A program made the translations under genes and the position numbers. A stretch of 64,000 bases of DNA, from the NCBI GenBank assembly GCA_900556485.1, contig USOX01000003.1, positions 124,001 to 188,000 on the forward strand. The letters are read 5' to 3'. Shown here in pieces: positions 17,331 to 26,343 of the stretch (the stretch's first letter is position 1; the number at the start of each line of letters is the position of its first letter). Source of the DNA: an uncultured Dysgonomonas sp. (GTDB taxonomy: Bacteria; Bacteroidota; Bacteroidia; Bacteroidales; Dysgonomonadaceae). The notes below the pieces were generated by a model that saw nothing but the letters and a program-made list of their open reading frames with translations, did not search any database and was not told the DNA's origin.

Positions 17331-18092
17331 ATGAATATAGTTTCCACATTAAACGACGAACTTTTACAACAGCCTTTCGACAAACAATCGGAAGAAGATA
17401 GCCTGCTGAAAGAGTGCCAACAGATAGCATACAACTACTCTAAAATAGAAAATTCGATTGCTGTACTGAGCGACCTGAAACTGAATAAGAGCTATATCTA
17501 CAATGGTGGGTTTGCAGAACAGATAGGGCTACCGGGAAAAGAAAATATAAAGGAGATAAATTCTATATGGGAAGAAGAAATTTTTAATAAGATACATCCT
17601 GATGACCTGATTGAAAAGCATTTGCTCGAACTGCAATTCTTCCACCTATTGAAGACATTTCCTGTAGAGAGCCGTTCCGATTATCACATTTACAGTAAAA
17701 TGCGTATGCGGGATAAGTCGGGGGAATATGTTGCTATTCAGCATCGTATGTTCTATGTTGCCAATTGCGCTTCGGGCAATTTCTGGCTGTCTTTGTGCTT
17801 ATATAATTATGCGTACAACAACAGCCTCGAAACTTTTGATAAAGTAATAATAAACTCTGCTACAGGCGAGATAATAAGACAGGATAAACAACAGTGCAAT
17901 AATATCCTTTCGGTAAGGGAAAAAGAAGTGCTACTGCTGATAGAAAAAGGTATGATGAGTAAAGAAATAGCCGACCGGTTATCTATCAGTAAAAATACCG
18001 TAGATCGCCATCGGCAAAATATATTGGAAAAATTGCGGGTAAAAAATTCTATCGAGGCTTGTAGGGTTGCAAAATTGATGGATTTGGTATGA
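17331..18092 (+). CDS. PAS-like sensor fused to LuxR-type DNA-binding domain
   Basis: 253 residues. The C-terminal 65 residues are a LuxR/NarL helix-turn-helix (LSVREKEVLLLIEKGMMSKEIADRLSISKNTVDRHRQNILEKLRVKNSIEA). Residues about 30-175 look like a PAS-fold sensor (YIYNGGFAEQIGLPG, then MRMRDKSGEYVAIQHRMFYV). There is no receiver domain, so it acts as a one-component regulator. It is divergent from the sugar acetyltransferase pair, which may be a target, but this is inference only. Confidence 0.82.
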   Translation: MNIVSTLNDELLQQPFDKQSEEDSLLKECQQIAYNYSKIENSIAVLSDLKLNKSYIYNGGFAEQIGLPGKENIKEINSIWEEEIFNKIHPDDLIEKHLLELQFFHLLKTFPVESRSDYHIYSKMRMRDKSGEYVAIQHRMFYVANCASGNFWLSLCLYNYAYNNSLETFDKVIINSATGEIIRQDKQQCNNILSVREKEVLLLIEKGMMSKEIADRLSISKNTVDRHRQNILEKLRVKNSIEACRVAKLMDLV

Positions 18093-18095
18093 AAT

Positions 18096-18163
18096 GAATT
18101 ATGAGTTATAAATTATGAATGCTCGGAGACAACTCATAATTCATAACTCATAATTTATAATTC
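18096..18163. repeat. Intergenic inverted repeat, GAATTATGAGTTATAA family
   Basis: Arms 18096-18120 and 18139-18163 are near-perfect reverse complements (words GAATTATGAGTTATAAATT against AATTTATAATTC and CATAACTCATAATTC). Lies between convergent genes and may act as a two-way transcription barrier. Confidence 0.75.
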
Positions 18164-18179
18164 CTTTCTCTTCTATTTT

Positions 18180-19745
18180 TTAGAATCTATATCCCAAAGT
18201 TAATAAGCCCTGGAAGGTATTTGTTTTCATTTTTACACCATCTTTACCATCTGCGAAGAAACTGTAAACATCATCTTTTTGGGTCTTCATCACAAAAGCA
18301 ATATCTGAGTAAAAGTTGCGGGTGAATCTGTAACCTAAACCATAAGTGAAGTAGTTTTTATCTCCTACCATTATATAATGAGGATCAGAACCGACAGTTT
18401 CAACTTCAACTTTTCCATCTTTGAAATCGCTAGCCAAAGGGCTTTGTACCCATGCATAACCTACACGTCCTGAAAACTGAGGAGTAAAACGAATTTCCGC
18501 TCCCACACGTACAGTAGATGCTCCTTTATAGTCTTGTTTAATAACACCATTCGGATCATGGAATAAATCATTTCCATCGTCATCAAACAATTTCATACTA
18601 TTTTTGTAATTAGTATACTCATAGTCAGCACTTATTATCGCCGTCTGACCAATTACAGCCGCTAAACTGGCAATCCATTTATCCGGAGTGCGCATACGAT
18701 AATCATATGTATACATATCTGTACTAATATAATCGTCTGTCAATCCATTGCCAAATCCGGCCAGATTGTAATCGAAGTCAGCATAATAATGATCAGTCAT
18801 ATTATACCATGTAGGTGAATGATATGCTAAACCAATACGCAGTTCATTGATTGGTTTGATAATAGCACCAGCTTTTACCTGAACTCCCGATCCATCTGTT
18901 TCTACACGGTTTTGAAGAGTAGTAAAATCATTATTATCATAATCTTCATCGTAGTATGTAGTCAATCTATACTTTATATCAGTAAGTGATACAGTAATAC
19001 CAAAGCTGAATATATCAGCAAAAGTAGTTCCTACATTGAAGTCATAGCTATCAATAGAACCTTTTTCGCGAACAGCTAATGTATTTAGTGAGAAATCGGG
19101 ACCAGCATTAAATGCATTATTTACCGAATATTTACCATCTCCGTCATGTACTGCAAGTCCACTGGTATAACCGAAAGCTGCTAACCAGTCTTCGTTGCGT
19201 AATATAGAATTATCACTGGCTCCACCACCTCTACCTGTAAGTTTCAGATAACTATCAGGATCAGTTATTCCGGTACCGGTAGCTCTATGTGCCATATAAT
19301 CAGCTAAAGAAAAAGAATTTCCATCGGATTCCATTCTGTATTTACGATCAAAATTTTTCAATCGGTTATATGAGAATCCAAAATTGATTGTTGGAGCTAC
19401 ATCGCTCTGAATAGGAAGTACCGTAACAAAAGCTAAATTATCAAAGCTGAATTTGAATTTGCTTTTATCTATCTTTCCTAAGTTGGCATCTGTTTCTGTT
19501 TTAGTATTTTGGAAGTTCATTGTAGTTACAACTTCCGAAGTGCGATACACTCCTATACCAGCCGGATTGATTGCTACTCCTGATACATCTCCTCCTAAAG
19601 CACCGAAGGCTCCACCCATCGAAACCGAACGGGCTGTTCCGGTAAGATCATTTTGCGATAGTCTGAAAGCTTCTATTTCTCCTTGGGCCTGAATAGCTCC
19701 AAAACCAAGAACTAAAGCTGAAAATAACAAAACTTTACGTTTCAT
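18180..19745 (-). CDS. FadL/OmpP1-like outer-membrane porin
   Basis: Outer-membrane beta-barrel. I start at the second Met (MKRKVLLFSALVLGF), giving 521 residues; the frame also has an ATG two codons upstream. Signal peptide ends near IQAQGEIEAF. The FadL/OmpP1 signature follows: GTARSVSMGGAFGALGGDVSGVAINPAGIGVYR, with alternating beta strands to the end (TFQGLLTLGYRF). The family moves hydrophobic compounds such as fatty acids or aromatics. The upstream Ser-rich protein gene ends in its own terminator, so this gene may have a separate promoter. Confidence 0.8.
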   Translation of the reverse strand: MKRKVLLFSALVLGFGAIQAQGEIEAFRLSQNDLTGTARSVSMGGAFGALGGDVSGVAINPAGIGVYRTSEVVTTMNFQNTKTETDANLGKIDKSKFKFSFDNLAFVTVLPIQSDVAPTINFGFSYNRLKNFDRKYRMESDGNSFSLADYMAHRATGTGITDPDSYLKLTGRGGGASDNSILRNEDWLAAFGYTSGLAVHDGDGKYSVNNAFNAGPDFSLNTLAVREKGSIDSYDFNVGTTFADIFSFGITVSLTDIKYRLTTYYDEDYDNNDFTTLQNRVETDGSGVQVKAGAIIKPINELRIGLAYHSPTWYNMTDHYYADFDYNLAGFGNGLTDDYISTDMYTYDYRMRTPDKWIASLAAVIGQTAIISADYEYTNYKNSMKLFDDDGNDLFHDPNGVIKQDYKGASTVRVGAEIRFTPQFSGRVGYAWVQSPLASDFKDGKVEVETVGSDPHYIMVGDKNYFTYGLGYRFTRNFYSDIAFVMKTQKDDVYSFFADGKDGVKMKTNTFQGLLTLGYRF

Positions 19746-19766
19746 AATCAATTATTTTTTATTTTC

Positions 19767-19805
19767 AAAAAAGCTGCCTCAACTTGTGAATTTTGAAACA
19801 GCTTT
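19767..19805 (-). terminator. Terminator of the Ser/Arg-rich protein gene
   Basis: Read leftward: AAAGCTGTTTCAA / TTGAGGCAGCTTT, a 13-bp stem with two G-U pairs, followed by six T residues; 33 bp past the stop at 19838. Confidence 0.85.
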
Positions 19806-19837
19806 GTTTATTTATAGTTTTCTATACCAGTTTTCTA

Positions 19838-21304
19838 TTATCGGCTTCTGCCACCACCTGAGGAACGTCCTCCGCCACCACCTGAGGATGAACGACTGCT
19901 AGAGCCTCCTCCTGAGCTGTAAGATCCTCTTGAAGAAGAGCTTGAGCTGGATGAGCTATTATAGCTTGGGCGTGAGCTTGAACTACTGTTACTAGATGAT
20001 CCGCTATAACTTGGACGAGAAGAACTTGAACTGCTGCTCGAACCGCTATAACTAGGACGTGAGCTTGAACTGCTACTTGACGAACCACTATAACTTGGAC
20101 GCGAGCTTGAGCTTGATCCACTGTAGCTTGGGCGTGAGCTTGAACTACTACTGGATGAGCCGCTGTTATTATAGCTCGGACGAGTAGAAGGACGTGTTGT
20201 AGCTGTACCTGATCCCGGACGAGAAGATGAGCTTGACGATCCGTTATAGCTAGGACGTGTTGTTGGACGCGTACTGCTTGAACTAGAACTTCCGTAGCTA
20301 GGACGAGTACTTGGACGTGAGCTACTTGAGCCATAACTAGGGCGTGAACTTGAACTGTTGCCTGAGTTATATGTAGGGCGCGTAGACGGACGAGTACTTG
20401 AGCTGCCATAACTAGGACGAGTGCTCGGACGTGAACTTGATGACGAGCTATAGCCCGGACGAGTACTTCCCGGTCTTGAGCTTACATATGAATCGCGGCC
20501 ACTTGATCCGTATCTGCCTCCACGATTATTTGCATAATAGTTTCCTCTGTTGTAAGAACGGCTTCCGTATGCTCCTCTTGAGCGACCGGCTCCGCTATAG
20601 TATACAGGCCTGTGGTAGTTGTGATGATGATGTCCACCATACCAACCGCTACCGTGCCAGCCTCCATACCAGCCACCGCCCCAGCCGTAGTATCCACCCC
20701 AGCCGTAATATCCGCCCCAACCCCATGAGTACCAAGGACTATGCCAGCCCCAACCCCATGAGTAAGATGGGTAATACCATGGATCGTACCACGGATAGAA
20801 TGATGAATAATACCAAGACGGACTATACCAGCCACCATACCAACCTCTGTAATAACGGTCGGCATAATAGTTTCCATAAGCATCGTTCACCACGTAAACA
20901 TTTATTTCTCCATCACTTGATATTTTCACACTATTTTCCGGACTATGGAATTTTACAATCCGGTCAGTATATTCATAGTCCTGATATTCTTCAGGTGCTA
21001 TAGAGTCTACATATTGTTCCTTTTCATATACAGAAACATTTCCTCTGCGGTTGTATGCATCCACATCAATGTTTACATTGCCTTCTGTTTCCAATGTAAC
21101 ATCTCCATTATCGCGCACTACAAGTACTTGCGTCGGATTCACTTTTTTCTGGGTAACTGTACTCGGAGCCTTTACTTCTTTCTTTTTATTGTCTTTCGAC
21201 TTAGAAGAAGATGAAGAATAGATATCATCCCAGTCGTCTTGTGCAAATACAAGGAGTGGCATTGTGGATACCAAAACTAACAGTAATAAATTTTTGATCT
21301 TCAT
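19838..21304 (-). CDS. Secreted Trp/Tyr/Gly- and Ser/Arg-rich low-complexity protein
   Basis: 488 residues. Signal peptide MKIKNLLLLVLVSTMPLLVFAQ. Residues 23-150 are ordinary, with a short beta-rich segment (VLVVRDNGDVTLETEGNVNID). Residues about 160-230 are an aromatic-glycine stretch (repeats of the kind YGWGG, WYSPSWYY, ending in a short His run), and from about 240 to the end there are Ser/Arg/Pro repeats built on SRPSYSGSSSS and RPSTRPSY. Such sequences suggest an extracellular or periplasmic adhesive or disordered matrix protein. No known domain. A TATATTTG element lies 131 bp upstream on the same strand. Confidence 0.72.
   Translation of the reverse strand: MKIKNLLLLVLVSTMPLLVFAQDDWDDIYSSSSSKSKDNKKKEVKAPSTVTQKKVNPTQVLVVRDNGDVTLETEGNVNIDVDAYNRRGNVSVYEKEQYVDSIAPEEYQDYEYTDRIVKFHSPENSVKISSDGEINVYVVNDAYGNYYADRYYRGWYGGWYSPSWYYSSFYPWYDPWYYPSYSWGWGWHSPWYSWGWGGYYGWGGYYGWGGGWYGGWHGSGWYGGHHHHNYHRPVYYSGAGRSRGAYGSRSYNRGNYYANNRGGRYGSSGRDSYVSSRPGSTRPGYSSSSSSRPSTRPSYGSSSTRPSTRPTYNSGNSSSSRPSYGSSSSRPSTRPSYGSSSSSSTRPTTRPSYNGSSSSSSRPGSGTATTRPSTRPSYNNSGSSSSSSSSRPSYSGSSSSSRPSYSGSSSSSSSSRPSYSGSSSSSSSSRPSYSGSSSNSSSSSRPSYNSSSSSSSSSRGSYSSGGGSSSRSSSGGGGGRSSGGGRSR
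19930..20480. repeat. Tandem Ser/Arg/Pro codon repeats in the secreted protein gene
   Basis: Irregular tandem units of about 30-50 bp coding SRPSYSGSSSS variants. The units are similar at DNA level (recurring TATAACTTGGACG and GAGCTTGAACT words), indicating expansion by slippage or recombination, and they open long frames on other strands that are not genes. Confidence 0.8.
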
Positions 21305-21773
21305 AACCTGCTCTCCTATTTGTTTAAAGTTTTATTTTCGTTTTTCTTTCAACGTTTATATTAAGTATATTTGTTAGACCCAAAAAACGAATAAAGGTTT
21401 AACCATAATATTTCAAATTCTCCAAGAATAAAAACAAATATACTATATTTCTTCCGTTAATCATTATTCCTATATGTGAAAGATGCTAATCAGAAGCCAT
21501 TCGTTGCGTATTTTTTGTTAAAAAAGAATAATTAAAAGGCTTTTATACACCCTTCAAAAAATGTAGAACCTTCTTCATTTATATTCTCTTATATATTACT
21601 AAGTCGTTGTATTTATTGGAAAAATCACTTCTGTTTTATTTTTTAAACAGAGAGAAAGCATTCTTAACATATTATTTTTTAGATTTGTGATGCCCAATTT
21701 TCTATTGAACATACTATAAAGATAATTGTTTAGTTATTTTTAATGCTTAGCATAAATTAAACCTTAAAAATTT
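21305..21773. promoter_or_regulatory. Divergent AT-rich promoter region
   Basis: 469 bp without a gene. CAAATATA at 21435-21442 is TATATTTG on the minus strand and may serve the Ser/Arg-rich protein gene. TAGATTTG at 21690-21697 on the plus strand precedes the 21774 gene by 76 bp. Neither has a clear -33 element. No repeat or hairpin of note elsewhere in the gap. Confidence 0.45.
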
Positions 21774-22982
21774 ATGGATAATATAAATCTGACCGACCTG
21801 GAAACCAAAATAAGTTCCCTCTTAGTAGAAACATTCCGCGAACATGGCGTTGAATGTATAGTTGAAAACAACAAACTAATATTCCCCGAACAGTTTATTA
21901 CTTTATGGGTGCGCCTGACTGATCAGTCAGCAACAGCTTATATCTCTATACGTATGGAGATTAATATTGAATTCGGGTTAGGCAAGATTATAACAGAAAC
22001 TACTGTCGGTTTTGGGCTGGATGCTGATATGGCCATAAATGATGCATGGAGAACTTTAAGTACAAACTCACTACCAGTCATTCTATCTGCTTTTTTCGAC
22101 AAAGACTTAGGTCAGCAAGTAACGCGTAAAGAATGGAAACTGAGCGGAAGAAAATACGATGCCGTTGTCAGTAATGTTACTACACGCGGAGAAGTTTCGG
22201 GCCCGATATCTATGGAATGGCTCGACCAGCTGGAAGCAATCTATCAAATGCAGGATTATAAATATGGTACACACTGGATAAAGTTTTTCTACTCACAATC
22301 GGACAGGGAACCGCTTACGGTAGAAATTATGCTTGATAATAAAATGTGGACAGACATTGAAAAAATAGTCTATTCATTAGATTATCCGGGGGCGCCTGAC
22401 TTTATGTCGTTACGTGTCTTTAGCATACTATCCGATCCGAAAGATATCAGTCGAATGGCTGCAATAATGGCATGGATGGCAGATAAGGATAAAGAGGAAA
22501 TAGAGAAGCAACTGATGCATAGCGGACTATCGCTTGCAGAAGCTGAGAAAGTTATGGTTTTTGTTCCGCTGGCATTTGGGCGAATGTATATGCAAATTGC
22601 CTCATCATCGGTATTCCCAAAAAATGCTATAATAACAGACGAAACAGAAAATCAAACTGTTGTAAATTTGAAGGATGAGCCTATTTATGTAATGGCATAT
22701 CAATTGGCAGAATATATTGTAGCCGAAGGTCTTACTCATACTGAAAACTTTCAGAGGCTATTGGCTCAAAGTACTGAATACAATACATATAATAATGCAC
22801 TGCTGGAAGGTGTTGACCCTAACGATATGCAGGGAGGACAGTTTGGCGAGCCTATGATATATTTACCTCATTACGAACCTGTAACAGAGACATCAAAAGA
22901 ACTATCGCCTGATACAGCCCCAGAAGAAAAAGAAGAAGAGAAAAGGAACGAAAAGAAGAAACCTTTTTGGAAATTTTGGTGA
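21774..22982 (+). CDS. Cytoplasmic protein of unknown function (possible DUF6348-like N-terminus)
   Basis: 402 residues, no signal peptide. Residues 1-125 could be a DUF6348-like domain (IEFGLGKIITETTVGFGLDADMAINDAWRTLSTNSLPVIL). The middle is helical with a repeated-looking AAIMAWMADKDKEEIEKQL, and the C-terminus is an acidic/basic tail ending KKKPFWKFW, a possible membrane-touching aromatic end. I recognise no catalytic residues. It is read alone, with a TAGATTTG promoter 76 bp upstream and repeats downstream. Confidence 0.6.
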   Translation: MDNINLTDLETKISSLLVETFREHGVECIVENNKLIFPEQFITLWVRLTDQSATAYISIRMEINIEFGLGKIITETTVGFGLDADMAINDAWRTLSTNSLPVILSAFFDKDLGQQVTRKEWKLSGRKYDAVVSNVTTRGEVSGPISMEWLDQLEAIYQMQDYKYGTHWIKFFYSQSDREPLTVEIMLDNKMWTDIEKIVYSLDYPGAPDFMSLRVFSILSDPKDISRMAAIMAWMADKDKEEIEKQLMHSGLSLAEAEKVMVFVPLAFGRMYMQIASSSVFPKNAIITDETENQTVVNLKDEPIYVMAYQLAEYIVAEGLTHTENFQRLLAQSTEYNTYNNALLEGVDPNDMQGGQFGEPMIYLPHYEPVTETSKELSPDTAPEEKEEEKRNEKKKPFWKFW

Positions 22983-23008
22983 AATATGAAGTCGCCTCGA
23001 CTTTTAAT

Positions 23009-23046
23009 AAAACCACGGAGTTAAATGAGTTTCACGGAGTTTTTTA
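23009..23046. repeat. CCACGGAGTT...TTTCACGGAGTTTTTT repeat
   Basis: Contains direct CACGGAGTT words ending in a T-run, 27 bp after a stop codon. Related to 26247-26331, 37909-37938, 50169-50206 and 57208-57245. The T-run suggests a transcription-end role. Confidence 0.6.
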
Positions 23047-23058
23047 TAAAGCAAGTTA

Positions 23059-23209
23059 TCGTCTCATCGGATTTATAATCTGAAAAAAACGATGGGTGTT
23101 ATTGAATACTATCTTGGTCATTGACTACACTTCGTTCCGTCGAACGTTGTTTCTGAACGGAGTGAAGAATCTCTTAAGAAGAGATGTTTCGTTCCTCAAC
23201 ATGACAAAA
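23059..23209. repeat. Composite dispersed repeat, copy 2 (inverted)
   Basis: Reverse-complement copy of 10914-11090. The shared core of about 75 bp (around CGTTCCGTCGAACG at 23132-23145) differs at only a few bases; the hairpin part GAATCTCTT / AAGAGATGTTTC is also conserved in form while its loop differs. Confidence 0.8.
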
Positions 23210-23282
23210 TAAAATAAAAAATCTAGATGACTTTAATTTCTATTTTTTTCTATCGATAATTCTTTCTTAAAAGAAATAGTAT

Positions 23283-23322
23283 TACATTTGCAACATTGTT
23301 TCATTTACAATATCGTTGCAAT
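23283..23322 (+). promoter_or_regulatory. Promoter and putative metal-regulator operator of the fur-family gene
   Basis: TACATTTG (23283-23290) matches TAnnTTTG. Overlapping and following it, TTGCAAC-ATTGT at 23288-23299 and ACAAT-ATC-GTTGCAA at 23307-23321 form an imperfect 35-bp inverted repeat directly before the ATG at 23323. The position is right for autorepression by the encoded Fur-family protein. Confidence 0.6.
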
Positions 23323-23724
23323 ATGAATGCAGAAGAAATTCTAAAACTCCATAGCTTAAAGAATACCGGTTGCCGGAAATTTATAATCACCGAACTCCTA
23401 CAGACTGACTCTGCCATGTCGGAACAAGAGATAAAGCAATCGTTACCAGACCTTTTCGACAGGGTTACATTTTACCGTTCACTAAAGACATTGGAAGAAA
23501 ACAGTATTATTCACCGGGTTGTTTTACATGACTCATCGGTAAAATATGCACTAAATAAAGAAGTTTGGTCGAAAAAAAATCATGCACATTTCCACTGTGT
23601 AAAATGTGATGTAGTTACTTGCCTCGAAGACAGAGTGAACACATCATTTAATCTGCCCGAAGGATTTACTTTGGATAGTGTACAGATTTTGCTTGAGGGT
23701 ACATGTCGGGCGTGTAACAAGTAA
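23323..23724 (+). CDS. Fur-family metalloregulator, probably Zur
   Basis: 133 residues from the ATG at 23323; a longer TTG-initiated frame (23296) would begin inside the operator. Winged-helix N-terminus (NTGCRKFIITELLQTDSAMSEQEI, then FDRVTFYRSLKTLEENSIIHRV). The C-terminal domain carries HAHFHCVKCDVVTC and CRACNK, i.e. two CxxC pairs for a structural zinc and His residues for the regulatory metal. Fur, Zur and PerR are hard to separate by eye; I favour Zur because the next gene encodes a His-rich-loop TonB receptor 85 bp downstream. Confidence 0.82.
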   Translation: MNAEEILKLHSLKNTGCRKFIITELLQTDSAMSEQEIKQSLPDLFDRVTFYRSLKTLEENSIIHRVVLHDSSVKYALNKEVWSKKNHAHFHCVKCDVVTCLEDRVNTSFNLPEGFTLDSVQILLEGTCRACNK

Positions 23725-23809
23725 GCTTCAATATTTCAAAAGTTAAGGTTTCAAGATTTGGCTACGCCGATTTTCAATTCACATTAAAAGATATTATATC
23801 CATAACTAT

Positions 23810-26218
23810 ATGAAAAAAATATTCCTGTATATGTTGCTTCTGGCAGCATATACCCAATTGTCGGCACAGTCTACATGCGCCATATCAGGAAAGGTAATGA
23901 ATGCAATTGACAGTATTCCGATAGAAGGTGCTTCTGTATCTGTTGTTGACACTAATATTGGTGCTTTTACTGACAGTAACGGCTTTTTCAGTTTATGTCA
24001 TTTGGACAATAGCAAGAGTACTATTCTGGATATAAGTTTCTTAGGATTCGAAACGGATAATATATCCATCAAGGCAAATACAGATACAGTTCTAACTATC
24101 TACCTGAATCCCAAATCGGTCATATTAAAAGAGGCCACAGTAATGACCAATGTGCTGAGAAATGATCTTTTAGATAAACCAACCCTTAATTTTTCGCAAC
24201 TAGTAGAAAATATACCCGGCACAGCGATGATAAGCATTGGTGCAGGACTTTCCAAGCCTGTAGTCAGGGGATTGGGATTCAACAGGCTTGCTGTTATAAA
24301 CAGGGGAATAGTACAGCAAAACCAGCAATGGGGTGCTGATCATGGCATAGAAATAGGACAATTTGATATGCAACATGTAACTGTCTATAAAGGTGCAAAT
24401 TCGTTGCTTCTGAGTTCGGCGAGCATGGCAGCCATAGAGGTCGAACCATATAGATTTAAAACAAATGATTTCTTTTCGGGCGAAGCTGTTCTTTTTGGGG
24501 CAACCAATAATAGTCAATTAGGGGGAGGGCTTACAACCGAATGGCAAAAAGGTAAATGGTATGCACGAGGTGCTTTTAGCTATCAGGATTATTCAGACTA
24601 TAGGGTTCCGGCACGCAAAGCTGATTATGAAGAGGAGGAAATTCAGTTTCCGGACAAACGTGTACCAAATTCGGCAGGTAAAGAGCATTTCCTTTCGGGC
24701 ACAATCGGGTTCAGGGAGAAGAATATAACTACTTATGTGAATGTAAGTAACAACTATCAGAAAAACGGTTTGTTTGAACTTGCGCATGATCATGATCACG
24801 AACATCATGAAGGGGAAGAACATGAGCATGAACACGAACATGAGGAACAGGCTGATGCTTCGCACAGTAATATAGGTTTACCCTATTCAACATCCAATCA
24901 CTTTACAGTAACCAATAATACCGAATGGAAAAATAATTCGGTACGCTTGTTGGTAAATACAGGATATCAATATAACCATCGTCGCGAATTTGAGCATTTC
25001 CATGAACATTACGAAGGCCAACCGGAGCCTGTGGCAAATAATGACCTGGCTGTAGATTTCAAACTGCATACTTATTCAACTAATGCACGCCTTTATCTGA
25101 ATGAAAAAGAATCGTGGCGAAAAACAATAGGTATCAGCGGCGAATATATGCAAAACCGCATTGGCGGATTCGAATATTTTCTGCCGCGATATAATCAGGT
25201 ATCAGGAGGTTTATCTTTTGTAAATATCATCGATTTATCGGAGCAATGGCTTATGGAAGCCGGATTAAGATATGATATCAGCCATATGGATATAACAGAT
25301 TATTACGATCAGTCTTTAGCCGAACACCTTACAAGCGAAGGTTATGATCCGCTTGTGGTACAAGAGTATGCTCAAAGGGGATACAAGGTTAATAAAACGT
25401 TCGGTAGCTGGTCAGGAAACATAGGTGCACGATTAGCTGCAAATGAGAATCTTACCCTTAAAGCTAATATTGGAAAAACTTATCGCTTGCCTTCTGCCAA
25501 CGAGCTAGGTGCTAACGGATTGCATCATGCAGCTTACAGATACGAAATAGGAAACCTTAACTTAAAGGCTGAAGATGGTTATTCACTGGATTTAGGATTG
25601 AAGTTTATAGATAATGTGTATTGGATAAATAATAAGCATCGCTGGGAAATAGAATTTAGTCCGTTTGTAAATTACTATTCAAACTTTATATACCTGCAAG
25701 CAGTAGAAAATCCTGAGGTGATTTTATATGAAAGCAACCCTTTCCGGTACTCTCAGGCTAAAGCTATATATGGCGGGGCTGAATATGATATAAAATGGAA
25801 TGCTATCCGTGGCATCATGCTTTCATCTGCCGGAAGTTATGTTATCAATAAGAATCTGGATGATCATAATCCACTGCCTTATACACCACCTTTCTCCATG
25901 AAAAATGAGATTAAATATATGAAAGATATGGGTAACAAGAAGTTATCGTATTATCAGTTTACGGTCTCACATCAGCTATACGCACGTCAGAGCAGAGTTG
26001 GCGCAGGTGAAGAAGCAACCGGAGGAGCAAACTTGTTTAATGTGGGTGCAGGATTTGATTATAAGCTCAGCCCGAAATGCAAGCTGATATTTAATATTCA
26101 GATGCAGAATATATTTAATACGTGTTATCTGAATCATATGAGCCTTTACCGGAGGATAAATATCCCTGAGCAGGGAAGAAATGTGCAGGTGTTTGTACGT
26201 CTGCCGTTTAAGAGCTGA
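23810..26218 (+). CDS. TonB-dependent receptor with His-rich loop, putative zinc receptor (ZnuD-like)
   Basis: 802-residue outer-membrane receptor. Signal peptide to about residue 20; a carboxypeptidase-regulatory-like domain (CAISGKVMNAIDSIPIEGASVSV) to about 105; plug domain to about 215 with SKPVVRGLGFNRLAVINRG; then a 22-strand-type barrel. Residues about 325-351 form a His/Glu/Asp-rich extracellular loop (HDHDHEHHEGEEHEHEHEHE), as in zinc receptors such as ZnuD, with a second His cluster (FEHFHEHYEG) near 398. The gene follows a Fur-family regulator. Zinc is inferred, copper or nickel not excluded. Confidence 0.85.
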   Translation: MKKIFLYMLLLAAYTQLSAQSTCAISGKVMNAIDSIPIEGASVSVVDTNIGAFTDSNGFFSLCHLDNSKSTILDISFLGFETDNISIKANTDTVLTIYLNPKSVILKEATVMTNVLRNDLLDKPTLNFSQLVENIPGTAMISIGAGLSKPVVRGLGFNRLAVINRGIVQQNQQWGADHGIEIGQFDMQHVTVYKGANSLLLSSASMAAIEVEPYRFKTNDFFSGEAVLFGATNNSQLGGGLTTEWQKGKWYARGAFSYQDYSDYRVPARKADYEEEEIQFPDKRVPNSAGKEHFLSGTIGFREKNITTYVNVSNNYQKNGLFELAHDHDHEHHEGEEHEHEHEHEEQADASHSNIGLPYSTSNHFTVTNNTEWKNNSVRLLVNTGYQYNHRREFEHFHEHYEGQPEPVANNDLAVDFKLHTYSTNARLYLNEKESWRKTIGISGEYMQNRIGGFEYFLPRYNQVSGGLSFVNIIDLSEQWLMEAGLRYDISHMDITDYYDQSLAEHLTSEGYDPLVVQEYAQRGYKVNKTFGSWSGNIGARLAANENLTLKANIGKTYRLPSANELGANGLHHAAYRYEIGNLNLKAEDGYSLDLGLKFIDNVYWINNKHRWEIEFSPFVNYYSNFIYLQAVENPEVILYESNPFRYSQAKAIYGGAEYDIKWNAIRGIMLSSAGSYVINKNLDDHNPLPYTPPFSMKNEIKYMKDMGNKKLSYYQFTVSHQLYARQSRVGAGEEATGGANLFNVGAGFDYKLSPKCKLIFNIQMQNIFNTCYLNHMSLYRRINIPEQGRNVQVFVRLPFKS

Positions 26219-26246
26219 AAATAAAGTCGTTTTGATTTTTATAAAA

Positions 26247-26331
26247 CCACGGAGTAATAGGTGTTTCACGGAGTTTTTTTAAGAAAAGATAGTATTGTCG
26301 TACTCCGTGAAACTCTATGCAACTCTGTGGC
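26247..26331. repeat. Intergenic inverted repeat, CCACGGAGT family
   Basis: Left arm CCACGGAGT...TTTCACGGAGT, right arm ACTCCGTGAAA...ACTCTGTGG, with T-rich centre. Lies between convergent genes and can pair in either strand's RNA. Confidence 0.75.
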
Positions 26332-26343
26332 TAAAATATCCTA

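Noticed and set aside
19822..20409. 195-codon minus-strand frame inside the Ser/Arg-rich gene
   Set aside because: A shadow of the repeats; composition of Ala/Val/Gln only, and the overlapping frame has a signal peptide.
23296..23322. TTG-initiated extension of the Fur-family protein
   Set aside because: It would place the start inside the operator-like inverted repeat; the ATG at 23323 fits family length.
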